Shown here piece after piece: positions 10,115 to 22,714 of a stretch of 64,000 nucleotides of DNA. The stretch spans positions 1 through 64,000 of the forward strand of contig KN880539.1 in NCBI GenBank assembly GCA_000934385.1, read 5' to 3'. The DNA is from Cylindrobasidium torrendii FP15055 ss-10. Lineage: Eukaryota > Basidiomycota > Agaricomycetes > Agaricales > Physalacriaceae. Within the stretch, counting starts at the first letter, position 1, and each line of letters starts with the position of its first letter. Made by a program: the position numbers and the translations under genes. The notes beneath the pieces are model-generated. The model saw only the letters and a list, made by a program, of their open reading frames with translations, was not told where the DNA came from and did not search any database.

Positions 10115-13100
10115 CGTGTAGGACGGCGAGCTCGAATAAAAGATGGAAGATGCGGGGAAAGAAAAAGAAAGAAAGAGTCCCGTTTTATACTAGGAGGTGA
10201 AGGTGAAAAGCCAAGTGTCGCGCGCCGAGTTTGGGGGCAGATGAGGGGGGTGGCTGTGTACGCGATCGTAATTAGGGTTGATCGGGCAATTGGGCCCAGA
10301 CCCCAGACAGACCCCTTATGGCACTTATGTGACGGTGATTGCTGGTCCGGCGACGATTTCAAGTTCAAGTCGAAGTAGACTATCGGGCGGCTGACATACA
10401 GGCAGTGCCAAAAGCGCATCGCCGCCCTGCCCAAGGGAAACAAATCCCAGTGAAAAAACCCAGAGTCACCCCATTGTCGTGCCACTTACGCACCTCCCAC
10501 ACGATACACCCTTCGAGTCTGTCCCAAGCTTCATGACATATCCATGACCCGTTCCTGTTTTTCCATGTGGCGTCGCCATTTCAGCTCCTTTGCTTTTTGC
10601 ACAGAACCCTTGCTCAACTCTGGTAATGCACCTTCACGGATTTACGAATGACAGCAATGTAGCTGCTGCAATTGTTCCTGTGCCTTCAGAAACAATCGTT
10701 CCGCTTTTGAAGTACGCTAGTAGTATCGGCGGCTCTATCCATGTCTCCTGGTCCATGCAGATCGGATACGACACGGATGTCTCCCGACGTCCTCCCAAAA
10801 GCAGACGATGTACATATGTATGGGTTGTAAACTTAGGCCCGTAGTTGTAAGTTCCCTGAACTTGAATTCCCAAATGTAAGCATTCTGGGCAAACAGACTC
10901 ATGCTTCTTGTCGAGGTGGACCTGCAGCCTGGACAATCTTGCAACCTCTGACGGAAATATGCGCTCATACGCAGTTGTATTGCAGTCACATTCATTCATC
11001 TATGATGAATCGGCAAAGGCAGATTTGCTTCACCCTTTACTTTGTGCGCACGCTAGCGGGAACTAACCCACAAACATGCTTCCCATTTTGGGCAATTCGT
11101 TTGTCAAAGCACGTGCAAGGGCCGACCTGAGCCCTTTCGTAAGCACGATCAAGACAAGGTCGCAGAGCGCCGCCCTTCTCATAGACCTGCTTCGACGATT
11201 CACATCGGCTGGGGCTTCATCGAAACATCGCCAGAGGGTAAGCTCCGAAGTTGCATTCATCGCTCTGCCGCGATGGCAGTGCAAGTCGCAGGCAGCAAGG
11301 CTAAGCACAGATGCGGAAAGTGCGGCCTTTGCCCATGATTTTCGGTGATAGCAAGTTTCCCATCAACGGACACACGGAACCCGGACTGCGTCTAAACCAG
11401 CCGTCCCAATGTGCCCATGCCTCTTTCTCATGTCATTGTGGCCACGGTTTCAAGCGAGCCAGCAGTGTCTACATCATTCATGAACTTTGAACGAAATGAT
11501 GTCTTTCATGCGCCCTCCCGTCATATCCCGCCGCCCCTCCGACTCCCACTGTAAAATTGGAAATGAAGACAACCAGAAGACAACAACGACCGATTCAAGC
11601 CGATATTACAAAAACGTCAGTGACTCAGTGGGCCAGGATCAGAGCATGTCTTTCTGCTCGTACCGTGCCTGTACTTACAACTCAGGGCGCTCGCGCCTGT
11701 TGCTAATAATGATGATGGCCTACTCTGGAAATGAGACGCAGGCTCGGGAAGATCAGGGACACTGCGCCGCGCGCGCCCAGGCCCCCCGTATGCATGAGTT
11801 GCCGGACTCTCGCTGGCTCTCGCTACATCGTGCCACAAACACTACAACTAGTGTTCCAAGAACTGCCAAACAACACGGTCTGGACGCGACTCGACTCTCG
11901 GGATTGACAGCAGAAATTTTCGAAACCCTGCCTTGGTTCCAGAACTCGAACCGTGCTTTTTACTACTGGTCGCGAAGCAAGGGGCGGGAGCGCGTATGCG
12001 CACTGTCGGGGAGGGGGGGATGGGGGCGATAACGAATTCGGAACCTAAAACGGGACTGAAGGTTATGAAAGCAAGGCACGTTTTTTTTTGATCCGCTGCC
12101 AACCTCCGAAAATTGATTGTCGTGTGCCTGTGTTTTGATATGAACTCTCGGTGCCTCGACTTGTCAAGCGAAGGATAAACGGCTACGATGGCTATCCTCG
12201 GATTTCAGGCCGAAAGTAAGGCGACATTTCTACGACTTGCAGGAGAATGCTGAGTGAATGTTTGCGTGAGGGCGAATGGAACGAACGCATGGAATGGACA
12301 TGTACAGAGGCTGAGAAAATCACGGAGCCATTACCCCGCGCGCGCTTTTCATTACACTGATGTGCGCCCCTGGACGAATTCGGGAGATATTCGTCGAGGA
12401 TCGTTATCAAATCCTAACAATGGATGTGGATGACTCATGTATCCCTTTTAGGTTACAGTAAGGTCCAAGTACATCGCAGGGTACTAAGTATGATAAATTT
12501 GTAACATTATCACCAGATAAAACCTAGTTAGTCTGCTACGAATACTATCATTTAGCCTTTGTTCCAGTTTCGTTTAAACGTTACCACTGCAAGCAGAGTG
12601 GTCTGCGTCGCTCGGTCCCGACGACAATGGAAACCGGCGGCCAGCCACTGCAACGAGAGATTTACCTGTGAAACCCGGAGAGTAGCCAATATCCGTGTTA
12701 GGGCCTAACCCCGCGAAAGCTGTCTATGGTGGATCTGCTGTGGGTCCATCATATGACGGTCGAGGGGGTACGTATTTCTACAGCATGAATGCTCGGAGGA
12801 CGCCTCTGTCCAGGGACGTACATAATTCCGGGCATCAGTTCGCACTCAGAAGTTCGAGTCTTCGAATGCTATGACACATATGAATGAAGGTTCGAGCCAC
12901 CGGCGTTGTTCAATCCTGAGAGAATTCATGACAGCAGGTCCGTGGTTCGTGGAGACTATTTTTGAGGGTGTGCAGTGAACGTTGGGCGTTGGCTCTTTGC
13001 ACTGAGGTTGTTTACGGCAGTTGCGTGCGCCCAAGACAAAGGACGAGATTGAAGTAAGGACCGCCGACGACACGCGAAATGATATCTGTCGTACACCCCG

Positions 13101-14990
13101 AAAGCAATAATGCTGATGCTCAGCGCAATGTACATATTGATCCTATGATTGTGTGGGATTCCGAGCGACTTATGCTGCTTGTATCAAGACCTTCTCGCGA
13201 GCTGATTAACGGCACGTTAGCAACTCTTCAAGCCAGACAAAACTCTGGGACCATCATTTCTCGACCAGAAGAGCGTGGGAGTCAGACGCATCGAGTTCTC
13301 CATAGCCTTGGCCATCAGCAGCCTTATGCAGACCGTAAACCTGTTCACGACGGCCTGCCGATGCAATATTGAAGAAGGGACGTCACACATGCAATCCCTA
13401 TGATGCTGCACAGGCCGTACTTGATCGTTCTGCTTGTTGATCCCCAGTGGCACCTTGTCTTCGTCGCAGGTTTGAGTTGAAAAGACACTTTGTCGATGTG
13501 GCTGGTAGCCGGAGCCTTGCGATTGCTTCAGCATGTTCGCCACAGAATCACAGGGTGTGGGGACTTGGTGCTTGGGCGTGAGCGTTGGACTTGGTTGTGA
13601 GTAGACACAAAGGTCAGCGAGAGCTCATCGACACCTTTCGCTTTTGATGTCGTGCCCCACGCAACAAGCGTGAGAGTCGTTTGATCTCAGGGCGCCTCGA
13701 GCAAGCTGGAAGCTCTTGGGAACCATGTCGGCGCCGGGAAAATCATATCCAGCATATTGATACCTCTCAATCGAACGCACACTAGACACCGAGAAGAGTA
13801 GACACCCAAACATGTACACATTCAACTCCAGCCACGAAAACCTTTATGAACTCGAGGGTCAAAGACATTAACTTAGTATGAACGACCTCAGCTTCGCAAT
13901 CAGAAGTTGACGACTGTATGTTGTCCACACCAAGACTGAAACACCGTTCATGTGCGACTTTCATTTGGATGTACACCTTTCCCTGGTCGCGCACTGGTAA
14001 TGTGCATTGTGGAAAGGCCGAAGCGAGAAGTGGACAGGCTATACCAAGATCCGGCGCGAAGTATGTTTGGGCTTTGTGAAACCTTGCTTAGCCTGTAAGA
14101 AGGATGTCCGTGCAGGATGGATGATCACGTTCGTGATGATTTTACATAGAAGGGATAGATTTCATTATGAGTGAATAGAGGGGTTGATAAACTGGGATGT
14201 AAAGATAGCATAGATCTGAGCAAAATAATCAGCTCGGTATTCTCATCGCGGATGGGAGCGGAGGGTTGGTTTCAGTAGGAACAATTGACATGTATAAACA
14301 TCAATGCGTCAACGAGGTCGCATTTGCGACCTCTCTCGTATCCCGTGGTCATCATCGAAAGAAGGAAGAGATGAAAGAAGATGGAAGTCAACATACCTTG
14401 ATATCAGAGAGCGACCGTGGAGCGGGGAGTTGGTATTCAGCGCGACATGGGAGACAGAACGAAGAAAATAGCTGAAAATATTTGGACTGATCGATCAATG
14501 CATCAGTTATCGGCACAGCGGCCCGTCCGTCCCAGGTTTCTTGCACACTTACTCCCACAGTACTTTCGCTCATGGGAAGTATAAGCAAGTCCAAGGCCTT
14601 CTTCGCGAGTCTGTGCGACATAATCAAGAAAGTCAACGCGACAGCACACCAGAATACCTTTCTACACGGAATATCGGCGCATATACTTAACCAATCTCTG
14701 CTTACGTTCCCTTGACCAAGTTATCGAGAATATGGGCCATTTTTCACTTAGAGAACACGCTCGACTTTCAAACCGAATATTGGTGGCTACTTCGACTTAC
14801 AAGCCACGTGAATGCGATCACGACTTGGACGCGATGCTCGCAATCTCGCCTACTAGCGAACCAAAAACCGCGTCCGCTTCTTGCTTTTTGACCATCGTCT
14901 TGGCCGCCTTTGACGCCCTGAGGTGCGTCTGCGCTTCCGCTCGCTGTTGGTAGCAGCGCTGACCGTTTCACAGTTGATGCCAGCGCCTCC
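10115..14990. other. 4.9 kb divergent intergenic region
   Basis: This lies between the C2H2 factor (-) and KRE6 (+). No frame here shows a recognisable family, consistent splicing or plausible codon use. Candidates looked at: 10634-10999 (-), with four Cys; 11487-12032 (+), 181 codons; and 13625-13813 (-), a 60-residue frame with a hydrophobic start MFGCLLFSVSS. None was accepted. The region could hold long regulatory sequence for the zinc-finger gene, long UTRs with introns, or non-coding transcripts. Confidence 0.45.
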
Positions 14991-17247
14991 ATGAATAGAC
15001 CAAACGACGAGATGTCTGCCCTCCTCTCGGCGCCAGCTGTCCTGCGTACTCAGTCACGCCGGCTCCCTACTTCATACGTCTCGCCCTCATCGTCGTTGTC
15101 GGCCACGCCAAACCAGCGACCTAACTCTGCCTTTGGTTCCATGTCCTCTGGGAGCACCTTCACATCGGGCGATATTGCGTCCAAGTATCCGCAAACGAAC
15201 GAGAGGCTGATGCCGTACATGTACCCGACCCCCGAAGACGACTGGTATGAAGAGGACGACGATCTCAAGGGACTTCAGACCGGCGAGACGACCACTTTTC
15301 CCTGGCGCGGCGTCGTCAACGTTTCCGTCCTTGTACTCCTCATACTCGGGCTTGCCACACTATTTGTCCTCTACCCCATCATATCCTTTTATCGGCACAG
15401 GACAAGGGCGCAAATGGTGCTTGACAACCAACAGGTCAACAACAGTGGTCAGGTCGCCGATTTCACACCCATGAGTACGTGCTGCAGATATCGACCAAGA
15501 GTATTCGTTCATTCTCCAGGAAGATATGCCCAGCGCGGTGGACCGCGATACCCCCGAGGATGCTCAGACTCGGACAGGCTTTGATGGCGAAAAGTACATC
15601 CTTGTCTTCTCTGACGAGTTCAATTCGGACGGGCGCACCTTCTATCCTGGCGAGGACCCGTACTGGGAGGCGAGTGACCTGTGGTATGGGGTGACGGCGG
15701 ACATGGAGTGGTACGACCCCCGACAGGTCACTACTCGCGACGGAAACCTTGTGATTACCATGGACTCTGTCGACACGCTCGTCGCTGGAATGACTCCCAG
15801 TATGTACACGCCCATCCTGGGCATGCCAAAGGACTGACTGTTCGCAGATTCTTCTGCTCCTTTCACTGCTGCTCAGAATCATGACCTCAATTATCGATCT
15901 GGTATGCTCCAGTCCTGGAACAAATTCTGCTTTTCGTCTGGATACATCGAGGTCTCGCTCCTTCTTCCCGGCCCCAACTCGGATACTACTGGATATTGGC
16001 CTGGTGTCTGGGCTATGGGCAATCTCGCACGACCAGGATACCGCGCAACGACGGATGGTCTCTGGCCGTACACATACGACAGCTGCGACATTGGCACGTT
16101 TCCCAACCAGACGAACAAGGAGGGCACAGGACCGGTCGCTGCGCTTCATTCGGACGCCTCGAGGAGCCGGTACAATAACGAGCTGAGTTGGTTGAGCGGG
16201 CAGAGACTGAGTGCGTGTACGTGCCCAAAGGAAGATCATCCGGGGCCGGTGTTGGACGAGGGCAGGTTTCGTGGACGAGGCGCGCCTGAGATTGATGTGC
16301 TCGAGGCGGAGAAGGATAAGCTTACTGGACAAGGGCATGTTGTCAGCCAGAGTGCGCAGTTCGCACCGTTCTCGGCCGACTATCTCTTCCAAAACGTGGG
16401 TACTCTTTGCTCATTTGGAGAGGGGTGTCGAGGTCACTGACGTTGTGCAGGAAACAGAGGATGAATGGAAGATTTACGATCCGGCGCTGTCGAGGATGAA
16501 TACCTATCATGGGTCTGCTGTCCAGCAGGCGGTATCCGCTCTTGCGCGCGTGCCGGATGCAGGTTTTGTTGGGCTGGGTGCACAGAGGGAGTTTGTGCAG
16601 TACGGTGAGCGAAATTCCTTCTGTCGAGCTATTATCGGTTTAGCTCATGGACTGTGCCCACAGGCTTTGAGTATTGGGCTGACACGAAGCATCGAGAGGA
16701 TGGGTTCATTACGTGGATGGTGGACGGCAAACCGACGACGCGACTAGGTGCCCGTGCGATGGGCGCTGATGCGCAGACGGAGGTTGGGCAGCGTCTCATT
16801 CCCGAGGAGCCCATGAGTATTGTCATTAACTTGGGGATAAGCGGTGCGTTCTGTGTGTGTCCCATATACATATGAAGAAGCTTAACGGTGTGGGTCTGGT
16901 GTGTAGAGAACTGGCAGGAGATTGATCTGGCGACGATGGTGTTCCCGGCGGAGATGCTTGTGGATTATGTGAGGGTGTATCAGCGGGAGGATGCGATGGA
17001 TGTGGGGTGTAGTCCGGAGGGGTATCCGACGAAGGAGTATATTGAGGCGCATAAGGAGGCGTATTCGAGTGAGTGTTTTTTCTTTGACGCGTTGTTTTCT
17101 TTTATGGTTGTTCTGTTTGTTTTGTGGTTGTTCTGGTTTTTGGAGGCGAGGCGAGGCGAGCGTGTGCTGATGCGTGTTACTGTAGATCCGAATGTGACGA
17201 CGTGGGGGTGGGCGAACCCGAGGAATAGTTTGTATGATGGGTGTTAG
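14991..17247 (+). CDS. KRE6: KRE6/SKN1-type beta-1,6-glucan synthesis protein (GH16 fold)
   Basis: This is a type II membrane protein of the secretory pathway required for cell-wall beta-1,6-glucan. A Ser-rich cytosolic tail (residues 1-105) precedes one membrane helix (VVNVSVLVLLILGLATLFVL). The lumenal SKN1/GH16 domain follows, with DRDTPEDA, LVFSDEFNSDGRTFYPGEDP, DMEWYDP, LNYRSGMLQSWNKFCF, GYWPGVWAMGN, WPYTYDSCD and the catalytic-type motif GAPEIDVLEAE. It ends WGWANPRNSLYDGC. Length is about 620 residues, normal for the family. Start 14991 is the first in-frame ATG. The first intron is ambiguous: 15453-15519 restores the frame with a normal size and joins NNSGQ to EDMPSAV, but the strong gtacgt at 15475 does not give a workable frame. 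Later introns (for example after VAGMTP and after YLFQN) are clear. Confidence 0.92.
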
Positions 17248-17965
17248 GGGTGTTCTGGAGGTATTATGGGGGATGTGTGTACTAATGTGGACTTATGTGG
17301 ACTTGGGTGTGTACTGAGCGATACCTGTAGTGTGTTATTCAGAGTTTTTTGGTATGTACGTTTATGTTGTTGTATAGATTGTGATTCTATTTGGAAGGAG
17401 GGAGGTGGGTGTGCGTTTGTAGACCGCGATTTGCTGGCCATTAAGTTTCTTTGAGAATTTACAAGGGCGTTGGGAAGCCGTGATGAGTCTTGCAGGCGCG
17501 CGAGCGGCGCTCCGGAGTCCGCAGGAGAATGGGAATGCGGTGCATGCAGCTTGAACTTCACGGGCCATTCTTTTCGCGTATCCAAGGACCTCTGCCAAAC
17601 CTCTGCTATCTCTTTCTGGAGCTGGGCGATGCGAGCACCGAGGATCCTCGCAGCCAACTCGCAGCCTCAGGCGGTTTTAGGCGCCGCCACGTGCGGAGAC
17701 GATCGCGCGCATGCCTGTCAGTGTTTGTGCTTACTCAGTCTTGCACTCCCATTGTCCCCGGCGGGCACGAGATCCGTATACCGTGGGCGCTTTGACCGCG
17801 GGTTTGCGAATCTGCTTTGCAATAACCGTGTACGCCGTGTTTGTACTGCACGATTTTGCATGTGGGGCTTGCTGCCGCCGGGGGAGCAGGCGCCTGCCCA
17901 CTACTACTCAGGTCGGTTCCCACCGCGAGCGAGAGGGCCGGAGTGCCAGCTCTTTCGCTGGGCAT
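17244..17965 (-). CDS. Small hypothetical protein, possible coiled coil
   Basis: I do not recognise this gene. From ATG 17965 a Ser/Ala/Pro-rich start (MPSERAGTPALSLAV) leads, in other frames, to a basic stretch RFANPRSKRPRYTDLVPAG. After a good donor (gtaagc, near 17733) comes a helical heptad-like segment ELAARILGARIAQLQKEIAE followed by VWQRSLDTRKEW. The frame continues to a stop at 17244-17246, overlapping the KRE6 stop by a few bases, though an earlier splice may end it sooner. The intron joining the first two parts is uncertain. It could be a small coiled-coil subunit of a larger complex. The alternative is chance open frame. Confidence 0.35.
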
Positions 17966-18238
17966 ATGTTTCCTCTAGACGAGTTCAATGTGGGGTTGTT
18001 CATCTCTCAATGATGCTGCTGCTATCCAAAATAACAGCTACTGAGGGCGCGTCGCTACTTTCCAACCCGTCGGGTCGACAACTCTGCAGGGTGCACCCGG
18101 ATACACTGTCGAATTAGACAACGTGCAATGTGGAAGAATGCACGAATCGCGCAGTAAAGTAACATGTACAAGCTCCAGAGGACACCGCTCGACCAAGTGC
18201 CGGTCGTAGTATAACATGGGTATTATGGGACGCCCGAT

Positions 18239-20907
18239 ATGTCCGTTACCCATCCTTTCACACATTTCCACGAGATGGGCTTGCTTTCCGACCTTTCTAC
18301 GACGACGATGCCGGTCCAGTCCTTCGCGGGCGTTCTCCTGAACCTTACGAGTATAAATACTGGGAGCTCACTCGATGGGTTTCTGGGATACCTCTCGAGC
18401 ATGGACGCCTTTTCTTCTTGGAATAACACGGGACTGGAGTCGGTTGGGCAACCAGACTGGGCGCTGCTGAACTCGACTTTGGGAGGCCGCCTTGTACAGG
18501 GGATGCCTCTAGCACTGCAGTGCTTCGAGGACCCATCTTCGTCGAGCTGCTACGCCGTGCAACAGGGATACACCGATGAGGGTAAGATATCTCTTTTATA
18601 CGACTTCATTGTTCTGTACTGACTTCGACGCCAGTCTTCCGTTCGAACCACACCGGCGGCTACATCAACGCACAATGGGAAACATGCCAGTCGACAGGCC
18701 AAAGTTGTCTGCTCGACTACACCAACACCAGCGCCCTCGACATGCTTGATAAGCAGGGCTGCGAATTAGGCAGCGTCTCTCAATACTATGTATGTGTATG
18801 CCATCACCGGTCGTTTGTCCTCCGGGTCGTCCTTATGTCGAGTTCTAGATCGATGTTCATGAAGCATCTGACATCTCGACGGCCTTTGCGTTTTCTAGAG
18901 AACATAATGTTCCTATTGCTGTGAAGAATACTGGGGTAAGATGCCCCCTTCGACATTGTGCTGTGACCGTGTGGAATTGACCGGGTTCGTAGCACGATTA
19001 CAAAGGACGGAGTAGTGTCCCAAATTCACTGGGATTATGGGTACGTCTGTCGTGCTGGTTGCAAACATCATACGGTGTATTTAACGCATGACTCAGACAC
19101 ACAATCTGAAAGATGTACGGCTGATTTTCGTGCTAATTCTCTCTTCTTTCTCACGGTGCTACAGATTTCGTACAGCACCGAATTCGTACCAGAAGGATGT
19201 AACACCTCTGGATATTCCGCCGTGACTATGAGTGTATGTCACTCCTACGACGTTTCCCCCGCAGCTTATCGCTGATGTTTCTTTCCAGGCTGGCGTTCAA
19301 TGGAATGAAGCCTATTCTTTCGCAGAGCTAAATAATATAACACTCGCCGGTGGTAAGCCCTCCGGAGCCTCATGTACATCGTTCACAGAGTTCAAACGCG
19401 CTGGCTCCCCACAGGTACTGATCGCTCAGTTGGAGCATCCGGAGGCTGGTTGATGGTGCGTCTTACTATACCCTTTTTGACGTTCGGTATAACTCATGTC
19501 GATGTAGGGTGGTGGGCATGGCCTTTTGTCGAATACTATGGGTCTTGGGGTCGACCGTGTTGTGTGTATCCATTTCCCGTTGTGCACACTGCGTGGAACT
19601 CATCATTGCGTTTAGCTGGAGTTCAAGATCGTCACACCCGACGGCGAACTACGAATTGCCAATGCATGTCAGCACCAAGACTTGTTTTATGCTTTGCGAG
19701 GTGGTGCGTTAGCTATCTAGTACATTTCGCATCCCATAAATTGATCCTCATCCTCAACAGGTGGAGGCGGGACCTTCGGCGTTGTGCTCGAAAGCACATC
19801 TCTCGCCGCACCAAAAATCACAGTCCAAACCTACATCGTTTCTTTCAACGCCAGCGCGGATCCCAGTCTCACCAAAGCCCTCTGGACACTCATCGTCCAG
19901 AACTCCGAGAGATGGGCATCCGAGGGCTGGAACGGTGTCGCATCAGACAGCGCTACCGCTTGGATCAACCATCTCCTCAGTGCAGAAGACGCAGCAAAGT
20001 CCATTGCGCCGCTCCTCGAGTTTGGGAAACAGCTCCAAGGTCGGGGAGATGTGGGTGCGAGGGTTGTTGCGACTACTTTCCCTTCATGGGGAACGTTTTT
20101 CTCCATGTTTTCGAGTAATTTCGCTGCGGTGCGCTACCATCTCTTCCTTGAATGACTTGATACACCATGGTATACTGACGACCCGAAAAGCTCAGCGGCG
20201 TCCCTCTCGCACTCGCCTCGCGCTTCATCAACAAGAACAACTTCGCTCCCGAACGACAAGACGAGCTGGTGTCTGCGCTGCTCAAGACCCACGAGACGAC
20301 TCGCATGACATTGCTCTGCGCGATGCCGACGTACTTCCAGCACGACGCCGGCGCGACGAGTGTGACGGAGCACTGGCGTGACAGTCTTATGCATGTCACC
20401 GCTGTATCCCCGTGGAACTGGGATGCAACAACGGATGAGATTGTCGAGCATTATCACACTGCTTCTGCAGCCGTGGAGGCTCTGAGGGAGATAACACCTA
20501 CAGCTTCATATCAAGTAAGTACGATTCCTTTCCTCTCGAGTCTATGAGGCTGACCCAAGAGCAGAATGAAGCCGATGTGTATGAATCCGATTGGAAAGGC
20601 ATGTCGCTTTCTTACACAGATATGAAGGGCGCCCTATACTAACCTCAGCTTCGTAGAGTCCTTCTGGGGATCCAACTATGACTCGTTGTTGCGAATCAAA
20701 CAGAAATAGTGCGTCCCACTCTTTCTTGTCCTCTGCCACCGTGACGGCCGTCTTATCGAGCGCGCTAGTGACCCCGACGGTTTATTAGATTGTTGGCAAT
20801 GTGGTATGTCCGAGTCCCCCCTCCCTTGATATCTTGTTTTCTGACAAGTGTGTGTAGTGGGGTGGAAGCCTGAATCAGAACGCTTCGAATGCTATGTTGA
20901 GGCGTGA
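18239..20907 (+). CDS. FAD-linked berberine-bridge-type oxidoreductase
   Basis: This is a secreted or vesicular flavoprotein oxidase of the VAO/BBE family. Spliced order: TLGGRLVQGMPLALQCF near the start, the FAD-binding region with KNTGHDYKGRSS (the His that carries covalent FAD), SVGASGGWLMGGGHGLLSN, GLGVDRVLEFKIVTPDGEL and RGGGGGTFGVV. The substrate domain follows, then the BBE C-terminal signature YDPDGLLDCWQCVGWKP. Stop TGA is at 20905-20907. At least ten short introns are needed. The Cys that forms the second FAD bond in plant BBE lies just before the VG..GG motif; here it reads GGTDRSVGASGG, with no Cys, so a single His-FAD link is likely. The start is uncertain: ATG 18239 gives no clear signal peptide, so a first exon may have been missed. 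The substrate is unknown. Confidence 0.85.
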
Positions 20908-21521
20908 GAAATGTACTAATACTAGTCTCGAGCCAGGCGCCCGACTCGTCACGATAACAAGTGATGGGACTCGCCTACTAATACTTAGATGCTACTTGAA
21001 ATGGACGAACAGTGGGGACTACTATATATACCTATGATGCACAGCGCACCGCTTTATGACATATAGGACTCGTCTTGTACATGTTTGGAAGGCTAGAGGG
21101 AGAACGACTCAGCACATGAGGTAGATAGATGCGCGACAGGTATAGGCCTGGCAAGGCCCGCGTTGGGCTGTTCAGTGCCCTACAGGCTAGTACAGCTCTC
21201 CTCGAGTTCCCACACGTCCAATTCAACTGGGTATGGAATGCACACGCTCGCAAAATATCACCCAAAAATTCCAAATGAGAGGGATGGTTCAGGACTGTAA
21301 GTAGCGATCTACGCAAGACGTAATACTCTTCATCATAAAATGTACATGGTATAGGGCTAAAGGATACAACATATCGGACATAAGAAGGTCATGGGTCTCA
21401 ATCAAACCGGTAGAAAATCGAAGTAGTTGTAAAGGGAGAGGGAGAGGGAGAGAAAAGAGGTATCTCAATGTCAGTCAATGTCTATAAAACCAAGCGGAAG
21501 GGGGACCCGAGGGGAGATGGC
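20908..21521. other. Convergent 3' intergenic
   Basis: This 0.6 kb lies between the stop codons of the FAD oxidase (+) and the possible cyclin-like gene (-). It should hold both 3' UTRs. A purine-rich gggagaggga tract lies near 21436-21453. No gene is seen. Confidence 0.5.
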
Positions 21522-22714
21522 TCATAAATACCACGACTCCGACTCGAGGAGCGCGATATCTATGGCATACACCGGCTTGGGCTTCAACACCACCAGCTCC
21601 TTTTTCATCACCGGCACCGCTACCGGTTTTGGCACAGACACGACTGCAATCTTCCTAGTGTACTCTGCCTCTTCCTCGTCCTCCTCTGCACGGACACCGT
21701 CGTATGAAACGAGCCAGCTCAGCGGCATGCGCTCGAACGGGGTGTGTCCGAGCTTCGAGTCGCAGTCCGAGAGTTCGAGGAAGGAGGTGAGAACGACGGC
21801 GGGGAGATTCGGCAGGCCCTCGCTCACAACGTAATGCCTCAAGGCCAGCGCGCAGAGCTCGTACGAAAAGTGCCGCCAGACCTCCGGGTCTAGCCTCAAC
21901 GCCTCCTCGGAGTCTTCATCCAGATAATCCTCGTTTGACCCGCAGATGGCCCCACGCACGGCTGAGTGGCACATATCGAAATCGACGAGTTTGTTGAATG
22001 AGCTTGCTTCGAGCCTGAGGGGTGAGAGGTTAGGAAGCTTGGCAGGGAAGGGATAGGGGAAGAGCGCATTTACTTGACGGCTAGGGAAGCACGCTGGTCT
22101 ACCGTTGTCTCGTCCTCGTCCTCCATGGCTTCACACGCCAGAACGAAGCACATGCGGAGCATGACGCAGAGGGGTTGGATATCTTCGCTGTATTCATCGT
22201 ACAGGTCGGGGATGGGGATGGCATAGCCGTCGAGGGCGACCTGCTTTACGTAGTACAGCATATGCAGCAGCGTGAATGGACTTTGGAACGGGTGCTCGAG
22301 GAGGTCGCGGACAGTCTGGAGGACAACGCCGTACGTGGGCGTTGCTGCAACATCACTAGAACAAAGGATTAGAATCTCGGAATGGCGGAGAGGCGTATTT
22401 CGGAAAACGCACATGTCGCTTTTCTCATTGAGCCCGGTGAACTTGTACAATGTGTACAGTGCAACCCATTCGGAAAGAACAGATATGCAGTCGGCTGGCG
22501 TGGGACTGCGTTCGCAGTCTGGGGTAGTGGATGTCGAGGCCACGGAAGGCGCACAGTCGGAGGAGTATTCCGTCGGTCCTTCCGATTCTTCGTCCGAGGA
22601 AAGGTCGACACTGTAGAATACGTCCGAGTCGTCCGAGTCATAGCCATCGTCGGCCTCAACGACGTCCTCGACAGGGTACGGTGTGCGTGTGCGTGTGCGC
22701 GGGCTGGGAGACAT
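21522..22714 (-). CDS. Hypothetical protein, possibly cyclin-like
   Basis: The protein has about 350 residues in three exons. It starts at ATG 22714 (MSPSPRTRTRTPYPVEDVVE) with an acidic Ser/Asp-rich region. A helical core follows: LSEWVALYTLYKFTGLNEKS, TVRDLLEHPFQSPFTLLHML, YYVKQVAL, CVMLRMCFVLACEAMEDEDE and LEASSFNKLVDFDMCHSAV. The pattern of a helix with YY(I/V), a basic-hydrophobic helix ending in acidic residues, and a following 'FN.L' resembles the Pcl/Pho80 cyclin box, but very divergently. Introns: one after NEKSDI (donor near 22412, acceptor TAG) and one after SLAV (acceptor CAG before LEASS). The cyclin idea is inference. It may be a lineage-specific protein of another kind. Confidence 0.6.

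Noticed and set aside
11487..12032. 181-codon plus-strand frame
   Set aside because: No family similarity, odd composition, no splice logic; judged chance in a GC-balanced region.
13625..13813. Small secreted Cys protein (MFGCLLFSVSS start)
   Set aside because: Only about 60 residues, the hydrophobic start is short, and there is no supporting intron or homologue that I recognise.
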